In this document: positions 47,301 to 55,071 of the stretch, piece by piece
Layout: every line of letters starts with the position of its first letter
Position numbering within the stretch: the first letter of the stretch is position 1
The notes under the pieces: model-generated
The model's input: only the letters and a program-made list of their open reading frames with translations
The model's database searches: none
What the model was told of the DNA's origin: nothing
Program-made: the position numbers and the translations under genes
Assembly (NCBI GenBank): GCA_020634515.1
Contig: JACKBL010000008.1
Coordinates: 186,001-250,000 of the forward strand
Length of the DNA stretch: 64,000 bases
Source: Ardenticatenales bacterium
GTDB taxonomy: Bacteria > Chloroflexota > Anaerolineae > Promineifilales > Promineifilaceae
Direction: 5' to 3'

Positions 47301-50300
47301 ATACTCTATGTCCCCCACCAATACGCCAGCATCATCGCCCATGGCCAGCGTCAGGTCAAACTTGGTGACGTGCAAGTCCACGGCGACGGGGTCCGTCGTC
47401 ACTTCGGCGCGGGTTTCGCCGCCGTTGCCATAGCCCAGGTCAAAAGTAAACATCACCTGGAACAACGGATTACGGCTGAGGTCACGTTCGGGTTGGAGTT
47501 CCTGGACCAGCTTTTCAAAGGGCAAGTCCTGGTGGTCATAGGCCGCGAGGGTCATGGCGCGCACCCGCCGCAACAATTGGCGGAAAGAGGGGTGTCCTGA
47601 CAGGTCCGTGCGCAGCACCAGCGTATTGACAAAGAAGCCAATCAATCCTTCCGTCTCAAACCGGTTACGGTTGGCAATAGGGGTTCCCACTACCACATCT
47701 TCTTGTCCGCTGTAACGCGCCAGCAGGATTTGAAAAGCGGTCAGCAAAAGCATGAACAGCGTGACGCCTTCGGCGCGAGCCACGGCGCGCAGGGCGGCGG
47801 CGGTTTCCGTAGGTATGACGAAGCTGTGCGCCGCGCCGCGGAAAGTTTGCGCCGGGGGACGAGGATAGTCGGTGGGCAAGGCGAGGGTAGGGAGGTCGGC
47901 TAACTGCGTGCGCCAATACTGCATTTGATGCGCCAACCCCGCGCCCTGCAACCACTGCTGCTGCCAGAGGGCAAAGTCAGCGTACTGGATGGGGAGTTCC
48001 GGCAGCGGCGAAGGCTGCCCCTGCTCATAAGCATGATAAAGGGCATCCAACTCACGTTCAAACAACGTTACTGACCAGCCATCTGAAATGATGTGGTGCA
48101 TATTCACCAGCAGGACTTGTTCCGTGGGTGCAATGCGCAGCCAGGCAAAACGTATCAGGGGACCCTGGCTCAACACAAACGGGCGCGCCGCTTCTTCATC
48201 CACCAACTGTTGCGCCGCGGCCTGGCGTCGGGCGGGGGGCAGCCCTTGCAAGTCCACCACCGGCAGTGGTCGCGGCCGGTAAGGGGCAATGACCTGTACC
48301 GGTTCATCATCGACGAGAGCAAAAGTCGTGCGTAATGTTTCGTGGCGACGGACAATCTCATTGAGGCTGCGGGCGACCGTGGTCACGGACAACGACCCGC
48401 GTAAATACATGGCGGCGGGGATGTTATAGAACGAGCTATCAGGGGCCAACATATCCAGGAACCAGAGCCGTTGCTGTGCGAAGGAAAGGGGCAACGGCCC
48501 GTTGCGTTCGGCCGGCGTGATAGTAGTAGGCAGAGAAGGTGCATCAGGAACCGCGCGGCTGGATTCGATGAAGCCAGCTAATCCGGCCACGGTAGGGGAC
48601 TCAAAGAGTTGGTGCAGGGGGAACTCAATGGCAAAAGTGTCGCGCAGGCGGGACACAACCTGGGTGGCCACCAGGGAGTGACCGCCGACCTCAAAGAAGT
48701 TATCCTGGACGCTGATCTGGTCTAAGCCTAATACCTGTGCCCAGGTATCCGCCACGAGCGCTTCAATAGGCGTGCGCGGCGGTGTGAAAGCGCGGCCACG
48801 GACCAGCCCCGCGCTGTCAGGGACGGGCAGGGCCTGGCGGTCGACCTTGCCGTTGGGGGTCATGGGCAGGCTATCCAGCAGCACAAAGGCGGCGGGAACC
48901 ATGTAGGGGGGCAAAACGGCTTGCAGCGCTTCGCGCAAGGCGGGCGGTGATAACGTGGCTGCCGGCTGCGCGGTTACATAAGCCACGAGTTGCTTCTCCG
49001 CCGCCGTGTCTCGTTCGCTCAGCGTGCGAGCCACCACCACCACATCCCGCACCGCCGACTGTTGCCGCAGCACGGCCTCAACTTCCCCCAACTCAATGCG
49101 GTAGCCACGCACCTTCACCTGATGGTCAATGCGCCCGATAAAGGCGATGTGACCATCGGGGCGGAAACGCGCCAGGTCGCCTGTGCGGTACAGGCGCGCG
49201 CCGGGCGTGCGGCTGAAGGGATGGGGCAGGAACCGCTCGGCCGTCAATCCGGGGCGGCGCAGATAACCGCGGGCCAGGCCGTCACCGCCAATGTACACCT
49301 CGCCGGGCACGCCCACGGGCACGGGTTGTAGCGCCTCATCCAGGATGTATACCCGCGTATTGTCAATAGGTCGCCCAATGGTCATTGGGCCGGCAGGGTC
49401 TCGCCGGGCATAAGTCGAGTAGGTGGTGTCCTCTGATGGCCCGTACAGGTCATAGACGCAATGTATGGTTGGCCGCTGCTGGTGGATTTGTTGGACCAGA
49501 TCGGTGGGCAAGATTTCTCCGGCAAGGTTGACGACATGCACACCGTCGGGCAAGCCTTGCTGGCGCAACAGCTCTTTCATAGCGGAAGGCACGGTGTTTA
49601 TCAGGCTCACGGTTTGCGCCGCGTCCGACTCTGGAACATCCAGGACCGTTTCCACCAGCACCACGGTTCCGCCACGGCTCAGGGGGACAAACAACTCAAA
49701 TATGGATAGGTCAAAGCAAATGGAAGTGACAGCGAGCGTTCTGGCTAACACGGTATCATCAAACACCCCATGCGCCCAGCTAATCAGAGCCAGGGCGTTT
49801 TGATGGGTGATGGCTACCCCTTTGGGTTTTCCCGTGGAACCAGAGGTGTAGATCACGTAGGCCAGATTTCCGGCGTGACACCGCGCCGGCGGTGGTGCAA
49901 CAGGCATGGCAGCTATGACGCCGCCATCTTCGTCCAGACAAATGACGTTATCAAGCACGTTTTCCCAGGCAGCCGCCAGTTCTTTTTCCGTCAGCAGCAC
50001 GGGGGATTGCGTGTCTGACAGAATGAAACGAATGCGTTCCGCCGGATATGTCGGGTCCAGGGGCACATATCCTGCCCCTGCCTTCAACACGCCTAGCAGA
50101 GCAACAACCATGCTTACTGACCGCTTCAAGAAGACGCCCACGAGGGTTTCCGGTCCGACGCCCAGTCCACGCAGATAGTGGGCTAACTGGTTTGCCCGCC
50201 GGTCAAGTTCGCTGTAGGTCAGTTGCTCTTCGCCAAACGAAAGGGCTATCCGATCTGGCGTGGCGGCGGCCTGCGCTTCTATCAGTTGATGGATACATAG

Positions 50301-51866
50301 CGAAGAAGCGTACGGGCGGGTTGTTTCGTTCCAGGCGTACACTATCTGGTCTGATTCCGTCGTTGTTAATACTGATAACGCCCAGAGTGGCTGCTGTGGG
50401 TTAGATACAATTTCAGTTGCCAGTTGTTGTAAATGACTTGCCAGGTTTTGGATTGTGGCGGCCGTGAAAAGTTCGGTGCTGTATTCGATCTCTCCGCGCA
50501 ATGTTTGCCCTGTGTCAAACATTGCCAGGCTTAGATCAAATTTGGCTGTACCGCTATCTGTTTCCAGGTCCAGGTCTGTTTCGGTGAGATAGGCGGTCTT
50601 GTCCAGGTCTAACCCGTTGTCATCAGATGTGGCTGCCTCCTCCACGGCTTCGTCGAAATCAAACATAACCTGAAACAAAGGGTTGCGGCCCGGGTCGCGT
50701 TCGGGCAGCAGGTCTTTGACCAGCAGTTCCAGCGGTAAATCTTGATTTGAATAGGCTTCCAGCGTTGTTTCTCGTATCTGCGCCAGCAGTTCCTGAACAT
50801 TCAGGTGGCGGGAAAGTTGAGTGCGTATAACCAGTGTGTTCACAAAGAAGCCAATCAGCCCCTTGACTTCGGAACGGTGCCGTCCGGCGATGGGGATACC
50901 CACAAGAATATCCGACTGATTGGTGTATCGGCTCAGCAGCAAGTTGAATAGGGCCAATAACGTGTTGAACAGATTGTTTCCGGTCTGGCGACTCAGGTTT
51001 TTCAGCGCCTGACTGAGTTCTACCGGCATTTCAAACGGAATAGCAGCGCCGCGGAAAGATTGAGCGACCGGTCGGGGGTAGTCGGTGGGCAGGTCCAGAA
51101 TGAAAGAAGCGCCTGACAATTTTCGCCGCCAATAATCGAGTTGCTTATCTAAACGCTCTCCCTGGAGCCACTGCTGTTGCCAGCTCGCAAAATCCGCATA
51201 TTGGATGGGGAGTTCTGGCAAGGGGGAGAGATGATTGTCAAGAAACGCCGCATAGAGTGTTCTGAGTTCATCAATAAAGACGCGAACTGACCAGGCATCG
51301 GTAATGATGTGATGCATGTTCAGAACGAGAATGTGCTCATCTCCGTCCAGGCGCAGCAGTAGCGGGCGCAACAAGGGACCTTGCGTTAAGTTGAAGGGAG
51401 TTTTGACTTCTTGCGTTACCAGTTGTTGCGCTGTTGCTTGCCGGCAGGTTGCGGGTAAATGACACAAATCCACAACGGGCAGCCGCGTTGTACCAGGGGG
51501 ATGTATAACCTGCACAGGCTGTTGTTCTAGCAGTGCAAAGGTCGTACGCAAAGTCTCATGCCGTTTAACAATCTGGTCTACGGCTTGTTGCAGCAGCGCA
51601 ATATGCAGGGAGCCTCTTAATCTGGTGATGATGGGGACGTTGTAGAAGGGGCTGTCGGGCATTAGCTGGGACAGGAACCAGAGCCGTTGTTGGGCATAGG
51701 AAAGAGGCGCCGGCCCGCTCTGTTCCCGACGCGGAATCGTCCATTCTTTGTTTTTGAGCTGCCCGCGCAGCCGTTTTTCTAGCAAGAGTCGCCTGGCAAC
51801 AGAGAGTTTTTCTTGTCGCTCGGACAAATCATCGCGCTGTTGCCGCGCATCATTTTCTTTTTGCAT
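41361..51866 (-). CDS. NRPS D: (C-A-T)x3-TE; predicted Ala, Leu-like, Ala
   Basis: A 3501-residue trimodular synthetase ending in a thioesterase. Condensation motifs are HHIITDA (near 185), then HHIISDG twice. Adenylation codes read DLFNNALTYK (modules 1 and 3, an alanine code) and DAWFHGNVIK (module 2, near the leucine code DAWFLGNVVK). All three have SGSTGKPKG and NGKVDRQ. Carrier serines lie near 1062, 2125 and 3185 (GGHSL). The thioesterase has GGWSMGG near 3320 with a later GHHFSLL histidine, so it releases the chain by hydrolysis or cyclisation. No epimerase domain is present. Modules are built from stretches about 99.7% identical in DNA (see repeats). The start overlaps NRPS C by 17 bases. 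The N-terminus (residues 5-37) mirrors the C-terminus of NRPS C. Confidence 0.94.
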   Translation of the reverse strand: MQKENDARQQRDDLSERQEKLSVARRLLLEKRLRGQLKNKEWTIPRREQSGPAPLSYAQQRLWFLSQLMPDSPFYNVPIITRLRGSLHIALLQQAVDQIVKRHETLRTTFALLEQQPVQVIHPPGTTRLPVVDLCHLPATCRQATAQQLVTQEVKTPFNLTQGPLLRPLLLRLDGDEHILVLNMHHIITDAWSVRVFIDELRTLYAAFLDNHLSPLPELPIQYADFASWQQQWLQGERLDKQLDYWRRKLSGASFILDLPTDYPRPVAQSFRGAAIPFEMPVELSQALKNLSRQTGNNLFNTLLALFNLLLSRYTNQSDILVGIPIAGRHRSEVKGLIGFFVNTLVIRTQLSRHLNVQELLAQIRETTLEAYSNQDLPLELLVKDLLPERDPGRNPLFQVMFDFDEAVEEAATSDDNGLDLDKTAYLTETDLDLETDSGTAKFDLSLAMFDTGQTLRGEIEYSTELFTAATIQNLASHLQQLATEIVSNPQQPLWALSVLTTTESDQIVYAWNETTRPYASSLCIHQLIEAQAAATPDRIALSFGEEQLTYSELDRRANQLAHYLRGLGVGPETLVGVFLKRSVSMVVALLGVLKAGAGYVPLDPTYPAERIRFILSDTQSPVLLTEKELAAAWENVLDNVICLDEDGGVIAAMPVAPPPARCHAGNLAYVIYTSGSTGKPKGVAITHQNALALISWAHGVFDDTVLARTLAVTSICFDLSIFELFVPLSRGGTVVLVETVLDVPESDAAQTVSLINTVPSAMKELLRQQGLPDGVHVVNLAGEILPTDLVQQIHQQRPTIHCVYDLYGPSEDTTYSTYARRDPAGPMTIGRPIDNTRVYILDEALQPVPVGVPGEVYIGGDGLARGYLRRPGLTAERFLPHPFSRTPGARLYRTGDLARFRPDGHIAFIGRIDHQVKVRGYRIELGEVEAVLRQQSAVRDVVVVARTLSERDTAAEKQLVAYVTAQPAATLSPPALREALQAVLPPYMVPAAFVLLDSLPMTPNGKVDRQALPVPDSAGLVRGRAFTPPRTPIEALVADTWAQVLGLDQISVQDNFFEVGGHSLVATQVVSRLRDTFAIEFPLHQLFESPTVAGLAGFIESSRAVPDAPSLPTTITPAERNGPLPLSFAQQRLWFLDMLAPDSSFYNIPAAMYLRGSLSVTTVARSLNEIVRRHETLRTTFALVDDEPVQVIAPYRPRPLPVVDLQGLPPARRQAAAQQLVDEEAARPFVLSQGPLIRFAWLRIAPTEQVLLVNMHHIISDGWSVTLFERELDALYHAYEQGQPSPLPELPIQYADFALWQQQWLQGAGLAHQMQYWRTQLADLPTLALPTDYPRPPAQTFRGAAHSFVIPTETAAALRAVARAEGVTLFMLLLTAFQILLARYSGQEDVVVGTPIANRNRFETEGLIGFFVNTLVLRTDLSGHPSFRQLLRRVRAMTLAAYDHQDLPFEKLVQELQPERDLSRNPLFQVMFTFDLGYGNGGETRAEVTTDPVAVDLHVTKFDLTLAMGDDAGVLVGDIEYNIDLFAADTIARMVDHWQHLLTAIVEQPHAPFTQLPLLPPAETQQILFAWNETDAPCELTGCIHDIVSAHAQRTPDALAVVDGDLHLTYHALNGRANQLAHYLQQRGVGSEVTVGVLLDRSAAMIVAQLAVLKAGGSYVPLDPTHPPDRLAFIAQDLQFPALLTQQDLQSHLTGITADVICLDADWAAVSQMPDQTPAVQVAAENLAYVIYTSGSTGKPKGVGVPHRGLLNLINWHKHTSEITPHDRASVIASPSFDASAWEVWANLGFGASLHIPDTRIRAVPTQLVAWFVAQAVTVAFCPTPLAEAVLLEPWPTDVSLRLLHTGGDKLNRAPKPGSPFALINNYGPTENSVISTWTPVPPDAAHDITLIGRPIDNTRVYILDEELQPVPVGVPGEVYIGGDGLARGYLRRPGLTAERFLPHPFSRTPGARLYRTGDLARFRPDGHIAFIGRIDHQVKVRGYRIELGEVEAVLRQQSAVRDVVVVARTLSERDTAAEKQLVAYVTAQPAATLSPPALREALQAVLPPYMVPAAFVLLDSLPMTPNGKVDRQALPVPDSAGLVRGRAFTPPRTPIEALVADTWAQVLGLDQISVQDNFFEVGGHSLVATQVVSRLRDTFAIEFPLHQLFESPTVAGLAGFIESSRAVPDAPSLPTTITPAERNGPLPLSFAQQRLWFLDMLAPDSSFYNIPAAMYLRGSLSVTTVARSLNEIVRRHETLRTTFALVDDEPVQVIAPYRPRPLPVVDLQGLPPARRQAAAQQLVDEEAARPFVLSQGPLIRFAWLRIAPTEQVLLVNMHHIISDGWSVTLFERELDALYHAYEQGQPSPLPELPIQYADFALWQQQWLQGAGLAHQMQYWRTQLADLPTLALPTDYPRPPAQTFRGAAHSFVIPTETAAALRAVARAEGVTLFMLLLTAFQILLARYSGQEDVVVGTPIANRNRFETEGLIGFFVNTLVLRTDLSGHPSFRQLLRRVRAMTLAAYDHQDLPFEKLVQELQPERDLSRNPLFQVMFTFDLGYGNGGETRAEVTTDPVAVDLHVTKFDLTLAMGDDAGVLVGDIEYNIDLFAADTIARMADHWQHLLTAIVEQPHAPFTQLPLLPPAETQQILFAWNETTRPYTSSLCIHQLIEAQAAATPDRIALSFGEEQLTYSELDRRANQLAHYLRGLGVGPETLVGVFLKRSVSMVVALLGVLKAGAGYVPLDPTYPAERIRFILSDTQSPVLLTEKELAAAWENVLDNVICLDEDGGVIAAMPVAPPPARCHAGNLAYVIYTSGSTGKPKGVAITHQNALALISWAHGVFDDTVLARTLAVTSICFDLSIFELFVPLSRGGTVVLVETVLDVPESDAAQTVSLINTVPSAMKELLRQQGLPDGVHVVNLAGEILPTDLVQQIHQQRPTIHCVYDLYGPSEDTTYSTYARRDPAGPMTIGRPIDNTRVYILDEALQPVPVGVPGEVYIGGDGLARGYLRRPGLTAERFLPHPFSRTPGARLYRTGDLARFRPDGHIAFIGRIDHQVKVRGYRIELGEVEAVLRQQSAVRDVVVVARTLSERDTAAEKQLVAYVTAQPAATLSPPALREALQAVLPPYMVPAAFVLLDSLPMTPNGKVDRQALPNPRETSLLRREDLMGPRTALEWQLVQIWEEVLGLHPVGITDDFFQLGGHSLMAVRLVTRLRQEVHPTFPLTAIFQNATIELMAAALRQHNQDQLAAPTSLVPIQAGIPEHHPLFFVHPVGGNVFCYFELARHLGPQQPFYGLQARGLDGLEEPSSNVEEMAAHYIALIRHVQPEGPYYLGGWSMGGIIALEMAQQLHMQGQKIARLILIDTHLPDNTQTSDADLLISFMQHLGLWTPIDNVREAAQDVPGDELAYILQQTRQAGVIPPDTQLDQLHHLFDVFKANIRAMEQYQPQLYTGSPVVLFKAMEFWGEGELESDLGWGKFISHQLAVYDTPGHHFSLLQSPQVAFLADRLKDGLQEVAR
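42456..43967. repeat. NRPS D repeat R1, module 3 copy (Ala adenylation domain)
   Basis: Matches 48825-50336 over 1512 bp at constant offset 6369 with about five mismatches seen. It covers the whole Ala-type adenylation domain. The first 555 bp also match 45636-46190, so the small C-terminal subdomain exists in three copies. Confidence 0.93.
43953..46190. repeat. NRPS D repeat R2, copy spanning C3-T2-A2 subdomain
   Basis: Matches 47142-49379 over 2238 bp at constant offset 3189 with only a handful of mismatches. It covers condensation domain 3, carrier 2 and the C-terminal subdomain of adenylation domain 2. Confidence 0.93.
47142..49379. repeat. NRPS D repeat R2, copy spanning C2-T1-A1 subdomain
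   Basis: Partner of 43953-46190. Between the two copies lies the only unique part of module 2, the 951-bp adenylation core at 46191-47141. Confidence 0.93.
48825..50336. repeat. NRPS D repeat R1, module 1 copy (Ala adenylation domain)
   Basis: Partner of 42456-43967. It ends sharply at the WNET junction between condensation and adenylation domains; condensation domain 1 beyond it is unrelated at DNA level to C2 and C3. Confidence 0.93.
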
Positions 51867-54800
51867 TTGTCCTACTTAGCCTTTTCAATAGCAATGCTTT
51901 TTTTGCTTCTGACAATTCAGATTCACGAACAGAGAGTTTGGCGCGCTGCTGCGAGACTTCGCTCTTGACATCGCTTTGGTCTAGCGATTGAGAAGCGGTG
52001 TCAGATTCATCTTGAGTTGTGTCTGGCGATGGCAGAAGCGTGCGAGCGACCTGCCCATCATACGCCAATGGCAGGGCATCTAGCAGAATGAAGACGGCAG
52101 GATGCATGTAGACGGGAAGTCGTTCCTTGAGGAAAGCGCGAAAGGCGCTAACTGGCGCTGCCGCACCTGGTTGCAGCACCACGTAAGCAACCAGGCGGGG
52201 ATCGCCTGCCGTATTTTCGCCATGATGGGCCGAGGAACCAGACTGTATGCGTACATGAACCGCCTTTATATCTGGATGTTGTCCCAGTATGGATTCGATC
52301 TGACCGGGTTCTACGCGCCGCCCACGAATTTCTTGCAGATCCGTTGTTTGAGCCACGAATTCCAGGATGCCATCCGCGCGGCGGCAGGCAATTTCACCCG
52401 TTTTGAATAGGCGACTGCCGGGCTTATGGGCAAAAGGATGGGGAACAAAATGGGAGGCTGTCTGGCGCGGGGATTGGGCATACCCGCGCGTCATGCTGTC
52501 TGCTTCGATGTAGAGTTCCGCAGGCACACCGACAGGAACGGGTTGCATCCGTGCGTCCAGTAGATAAGCCTGTCTTCCTGGAATGGGGTGACCGATGATG
52601 GGGCGTTCGTTGTTGCTGTGGTCGGAATCAATCCGCGCTCCCCATGCGGCGCTGCCTATTCTGCCGGCATTATAGATTGAATGACCAGGGAGCCAACGGC
52701 GTAAAACATGGAGGGGACACACCCTATCTGTCGTGATTATGTGCTTTATGGTGGGACTGCTTTCTATAGACAGTTCGTTTAACTGCAAGGAAGACAGAAC
52801 GAGGGTGGAGACGACTTGTTCCGTTACAAAATGGTCCAGGTTGACCTTTGGAGACAAGCTGGTTTGAGGATATAAACATAAAGTTGCTCCCATTTGCAAG
52901 CCAGGCAAAACGGCGGCCAATAGGGCGTTGCTTGTCCGGCACGCAGGTGTGAATACCCGGCTGTGCTGGTCAATAGGCGTCACCGATAGCTGCGTTGTCA
53001 TTGCCAGATTGATCTCCCGATGCGTTAACAGCCGCGCGGGTTGGGCATCTGTGGCGGGAATTGCACAGGCCAGATTCGCGGATGTCAGATGGAGCGTAGG
53101 GGTATCGGCGCGGTTAGGCGCAATCATGCGCCAATCCCGGTCCAGGCAGATTATTTGCCAGTTCTCTGCCGGCAAATGGGGTGTCTGGTGTTGTTCTGTA
53201 ATGAGAAAGGGGATGCTGGTGTGGCGGAAGGATGCCGGCATTTGTGCCAGTTCAGCAACATCGGCGAAAGGCAGCACACAGCCGCCTGCCTTCAACACAG
53301 CCAACATGGCCAGCGCGCCATTTTCTGGATAATCCAACCAAATCGCTACTGGCGTGTCCGGCCCTACCCCACACGAAAGAAGATAGTGGGCCAGGCGGTT
53401 GGCGCGTTCATTTAATTCACGGTAGGTAATATGCTCCTCTTGCGTCACGATTGCAATTGCATCCGGCGACTGCTCTGCTCGTGCGGCGATAAGAGTGTGC
53501 ACCAGCGCCGTCTCCGCCGTTTCCTGGCGCATTTCCTGAATAGGCTGCCAGGATGACGCCAGCACCAATCGTTCAGATTCTTCCGCTGTTAAGAGAGGCA
53601 CGTCGAGGACTCGTTGTGTCGGATCGCTCATTAAGTTTGCCAGGAGCGTCTGAAAATGGCCGACCATGCGCGAAACGGTAGCTCGTTCAAAAATGCCCGT
53701 GTTATAGGTGAGGGAGCAATGAAAATGAGTTCCTTTATCCTCCAGGCCAATCAGCAAATCGAATAAGGCAATATCGTTATCCATTTCCCAGGAATCAGGG
53801 CGAACCTCTTCCTGCGCCTCCTCGGCAATTTGCATCATGTCACGGCGGGTCATTCCATCCAGCAACAGCATCACCTGGAACAAGGGATTGTGGCTGACAT
53901 CCCGATCCCGCTGTAGTTCCTGCACGAGCATCTCAAAGGGAAAATCGCGGTGTTCATGGGCGCTCAACGCCATTTGCCGCACCCGCTCCAATAGCTCCCA
54001 AAACGTGGGGTTGCCGGATAAATGGGTGCAAAGCACCAACGTGTTTACGAAGAAACCAATCAGGGGTTCAATTTCCCGATAATGCCGGTTGCCCACGGGT
54101 GTGCCGATTACGATGTGTTCCTGGCGACTGTAGCGAGAAAGCAGAAGAGAAAACGACGCCAGCATCGTCATGAACAAAGTAGTGTTGGCTTGTTGGCTGA
54201 TTTGCTTGATTTGTTGCGAAAGTTCTGGGTCAAGTTGAAAAATGAGCGATTTCCCACGAAAGGATTGCACCGGTGGGCGTGGATAATCAATCGGCAATGC
54301 CAGCAGCGATGGCGCTCCGGCCAGTTCTTTTTTCCAATAGCGAAGTTGTTCTTGTAAAGGCTCTCCCGTCAACTGTTGGCGCTGCCAGACGGCAAAATCG
54401 GCGTATTGAATGGGCAATGCCGGCAGCGAAATGGCCCGACCGGTTGAATAAGCCTGATACAGTTTGTAGGCCTCTTCTACGAAGATGCTCACAGACCACC
54501 CATCAGAAATAATATGGTGCATTGTTAATAACAGCACCTGGTCGTCGTCATCCAGCCATAAAGCCGTCAGCCGAATGAGCGGTCCTTTTGTCAGGTCAAA
54601 TGGCTGTTTGGATTCGGCGTCAGAGAGTCGCCGGGCTTCTGTGTCGCGTGCCGGCATAGGGATGTGGCGTAAATCAATGACCGGCACAAACAACGACAAC
54701 TCATGGGCAATCAATTGAGCGGGTTGGCCCTCCACAAAGTTAAAGGTCGTTCGTAAGACTTCGTGCCGCCGCACCACCTCATCAAAACTGCGCTGAAGCG

Positions 54801-55071
54801 CATCCATATTGAGTGCCGTATGCAGCCTGGTGACCTGGAAGATGTTATAAGCGTGGCTTTCTGGTTCCCACTGGTAAAGAAACCAGAGACGCTGCTGATT
54901 CAAAGAGAGTGGCGCGGGGCTGAACACGGCGCGACGAGGGAGTTGTTCCGCCCTGGCCGCGGCCTTACCGGCCAACTGTGCTTCAAACGCCTTTTTCTGT
55001 TCGGGTGAAAGCCTGTTTCGCCGCGAAGACAATTGCGCGCGGCGTTGGGCTATTTCATCTCTGGTCGTCAT
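51850..55071 (-). CDS. NRPS C: condensation domain plus degenerate adenylation domain, no carrier
   Basis: A 1073-residue protein. The condensation domain (about 55-480) looks functional, with MHHIISDGWS near 180. The adenylation domain (about 510-1010) is recognisable from ITYRELNERANRLAHYL and the late VPVGVPAELYIEADSMTRGYA block but has lost its catalytic motifs. The SGSTG-PKG phosphate loop reads CAIPATDAQPARLL, YGPTE reads YNAGRIGSA, the YRTGDL motif reads FKTGEIA, and the catalytic lysine of NGKxDR is gone (YDGQVARTL). No carrier follows; the chain ends in a charged helix like the start of NRPS D. The frame is open throughout, so this is not random decay. The condensation domain or the whole protein may be kept as a structural or joining part. 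ATGA overlap with NRPS B. Confidence 0.92.
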   Translation of the reverse strand: MTTRDEIAQRRAQLSSRRNRLSPEQKKAFEAQLAGKAAARAEQLPRRAVFSPAPLSLNQQRLWFLYQWEPESHAYNIFQVTRLHTALNMDALQRSFDEVVRRHEVLRTTFNFVEGQPAQLIAHELSLFVPVIDLRHIPMPARDTEARRLSDAESKQPFDLTKGPLIRLTALWLDDDDQVLLLTMHHIISDGWSVSIFVEEAYKLYQAYSTGRAISLPALPIQYADFAVWQRQQLTGEPLQEQLRYWKKELAGAPSLLALPIDYPRPPVQSFRGKSLIFQLDPELSQQIKQISQQANTTLFMTMLASFSLLLSRYSRQEHIVIGTPVGNRHYREIEPLIGFFVNTLVLCTHLSGNPTFWELLERVRQMALSAHEHRDFPFEMLVQELQRDRDVSHNPLFQVMLLLDGMTRRDMMQIAEEAQEEVRPDSWEMDNDIALFDLLIGLEDKGTHFHCSLTYNTGIFERATVSRMVGHFQTLLANLMSDPTQRVLDVPLLTAEESERLVLASSWQPIQEMRQETAETALVHTLIAARAEQSPDAIAIVTQEEHITYRELNERANRLAHYLLSCGVGPDTPVAIWLDYPENGALAMLAVLKAGGCVLPFADVAELAQMPASFRHTSIPFLITEQHQTPHLPAENWQIICLDRDWRMIAPNRADTPTLHLTSANLACAIPATDAQPARLLTHREINLAMTTQLSVTPIDQHSRVFTPACRTSNALLAAVLPGLQMGATLCLYPQTSLSPKVNLDHFVTEQVVSTLVLSSLQLNELSIESSPTIKHIITTDRVCPLHVLRRWLPGHSIYNAGRIGSAAWGARIDSDHSNNERPIIGHPIPGRQAYLLDARMQPVPVGVPAELYIEADSMTRGYAQSPRQTASHFVPHPFAHKPGSRLFKTGEIACRRADGILEFVAQTTDLQEIRGRRVEPGQIESILGQHPDIKAVHVRIQSGSSAHHGENTAGDPRLVAYVVLQPGAAAPVSAFRAFLKERLPVYMHPAVFILLDALPLAYDGQVARTLLPSPDTTQDESDTASQSLDQSDVKSEVSQQRAKLSVRESELSEAKKALLLKRLSRTNAKRK

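Noticed and set aside
42456..50336. The NRPS D repeats as an assembly error
   Set aside because: Cannot be excluded without reads, but the unique 951-bp core, unique C1 and scattered mismatches argue for real modules. Kept as real and flagged.
42456..50404. Repeated short plus-strand frames opposite NRPS D
   Set aside because: They recur only because the coding strand recurs; products have no domain features.
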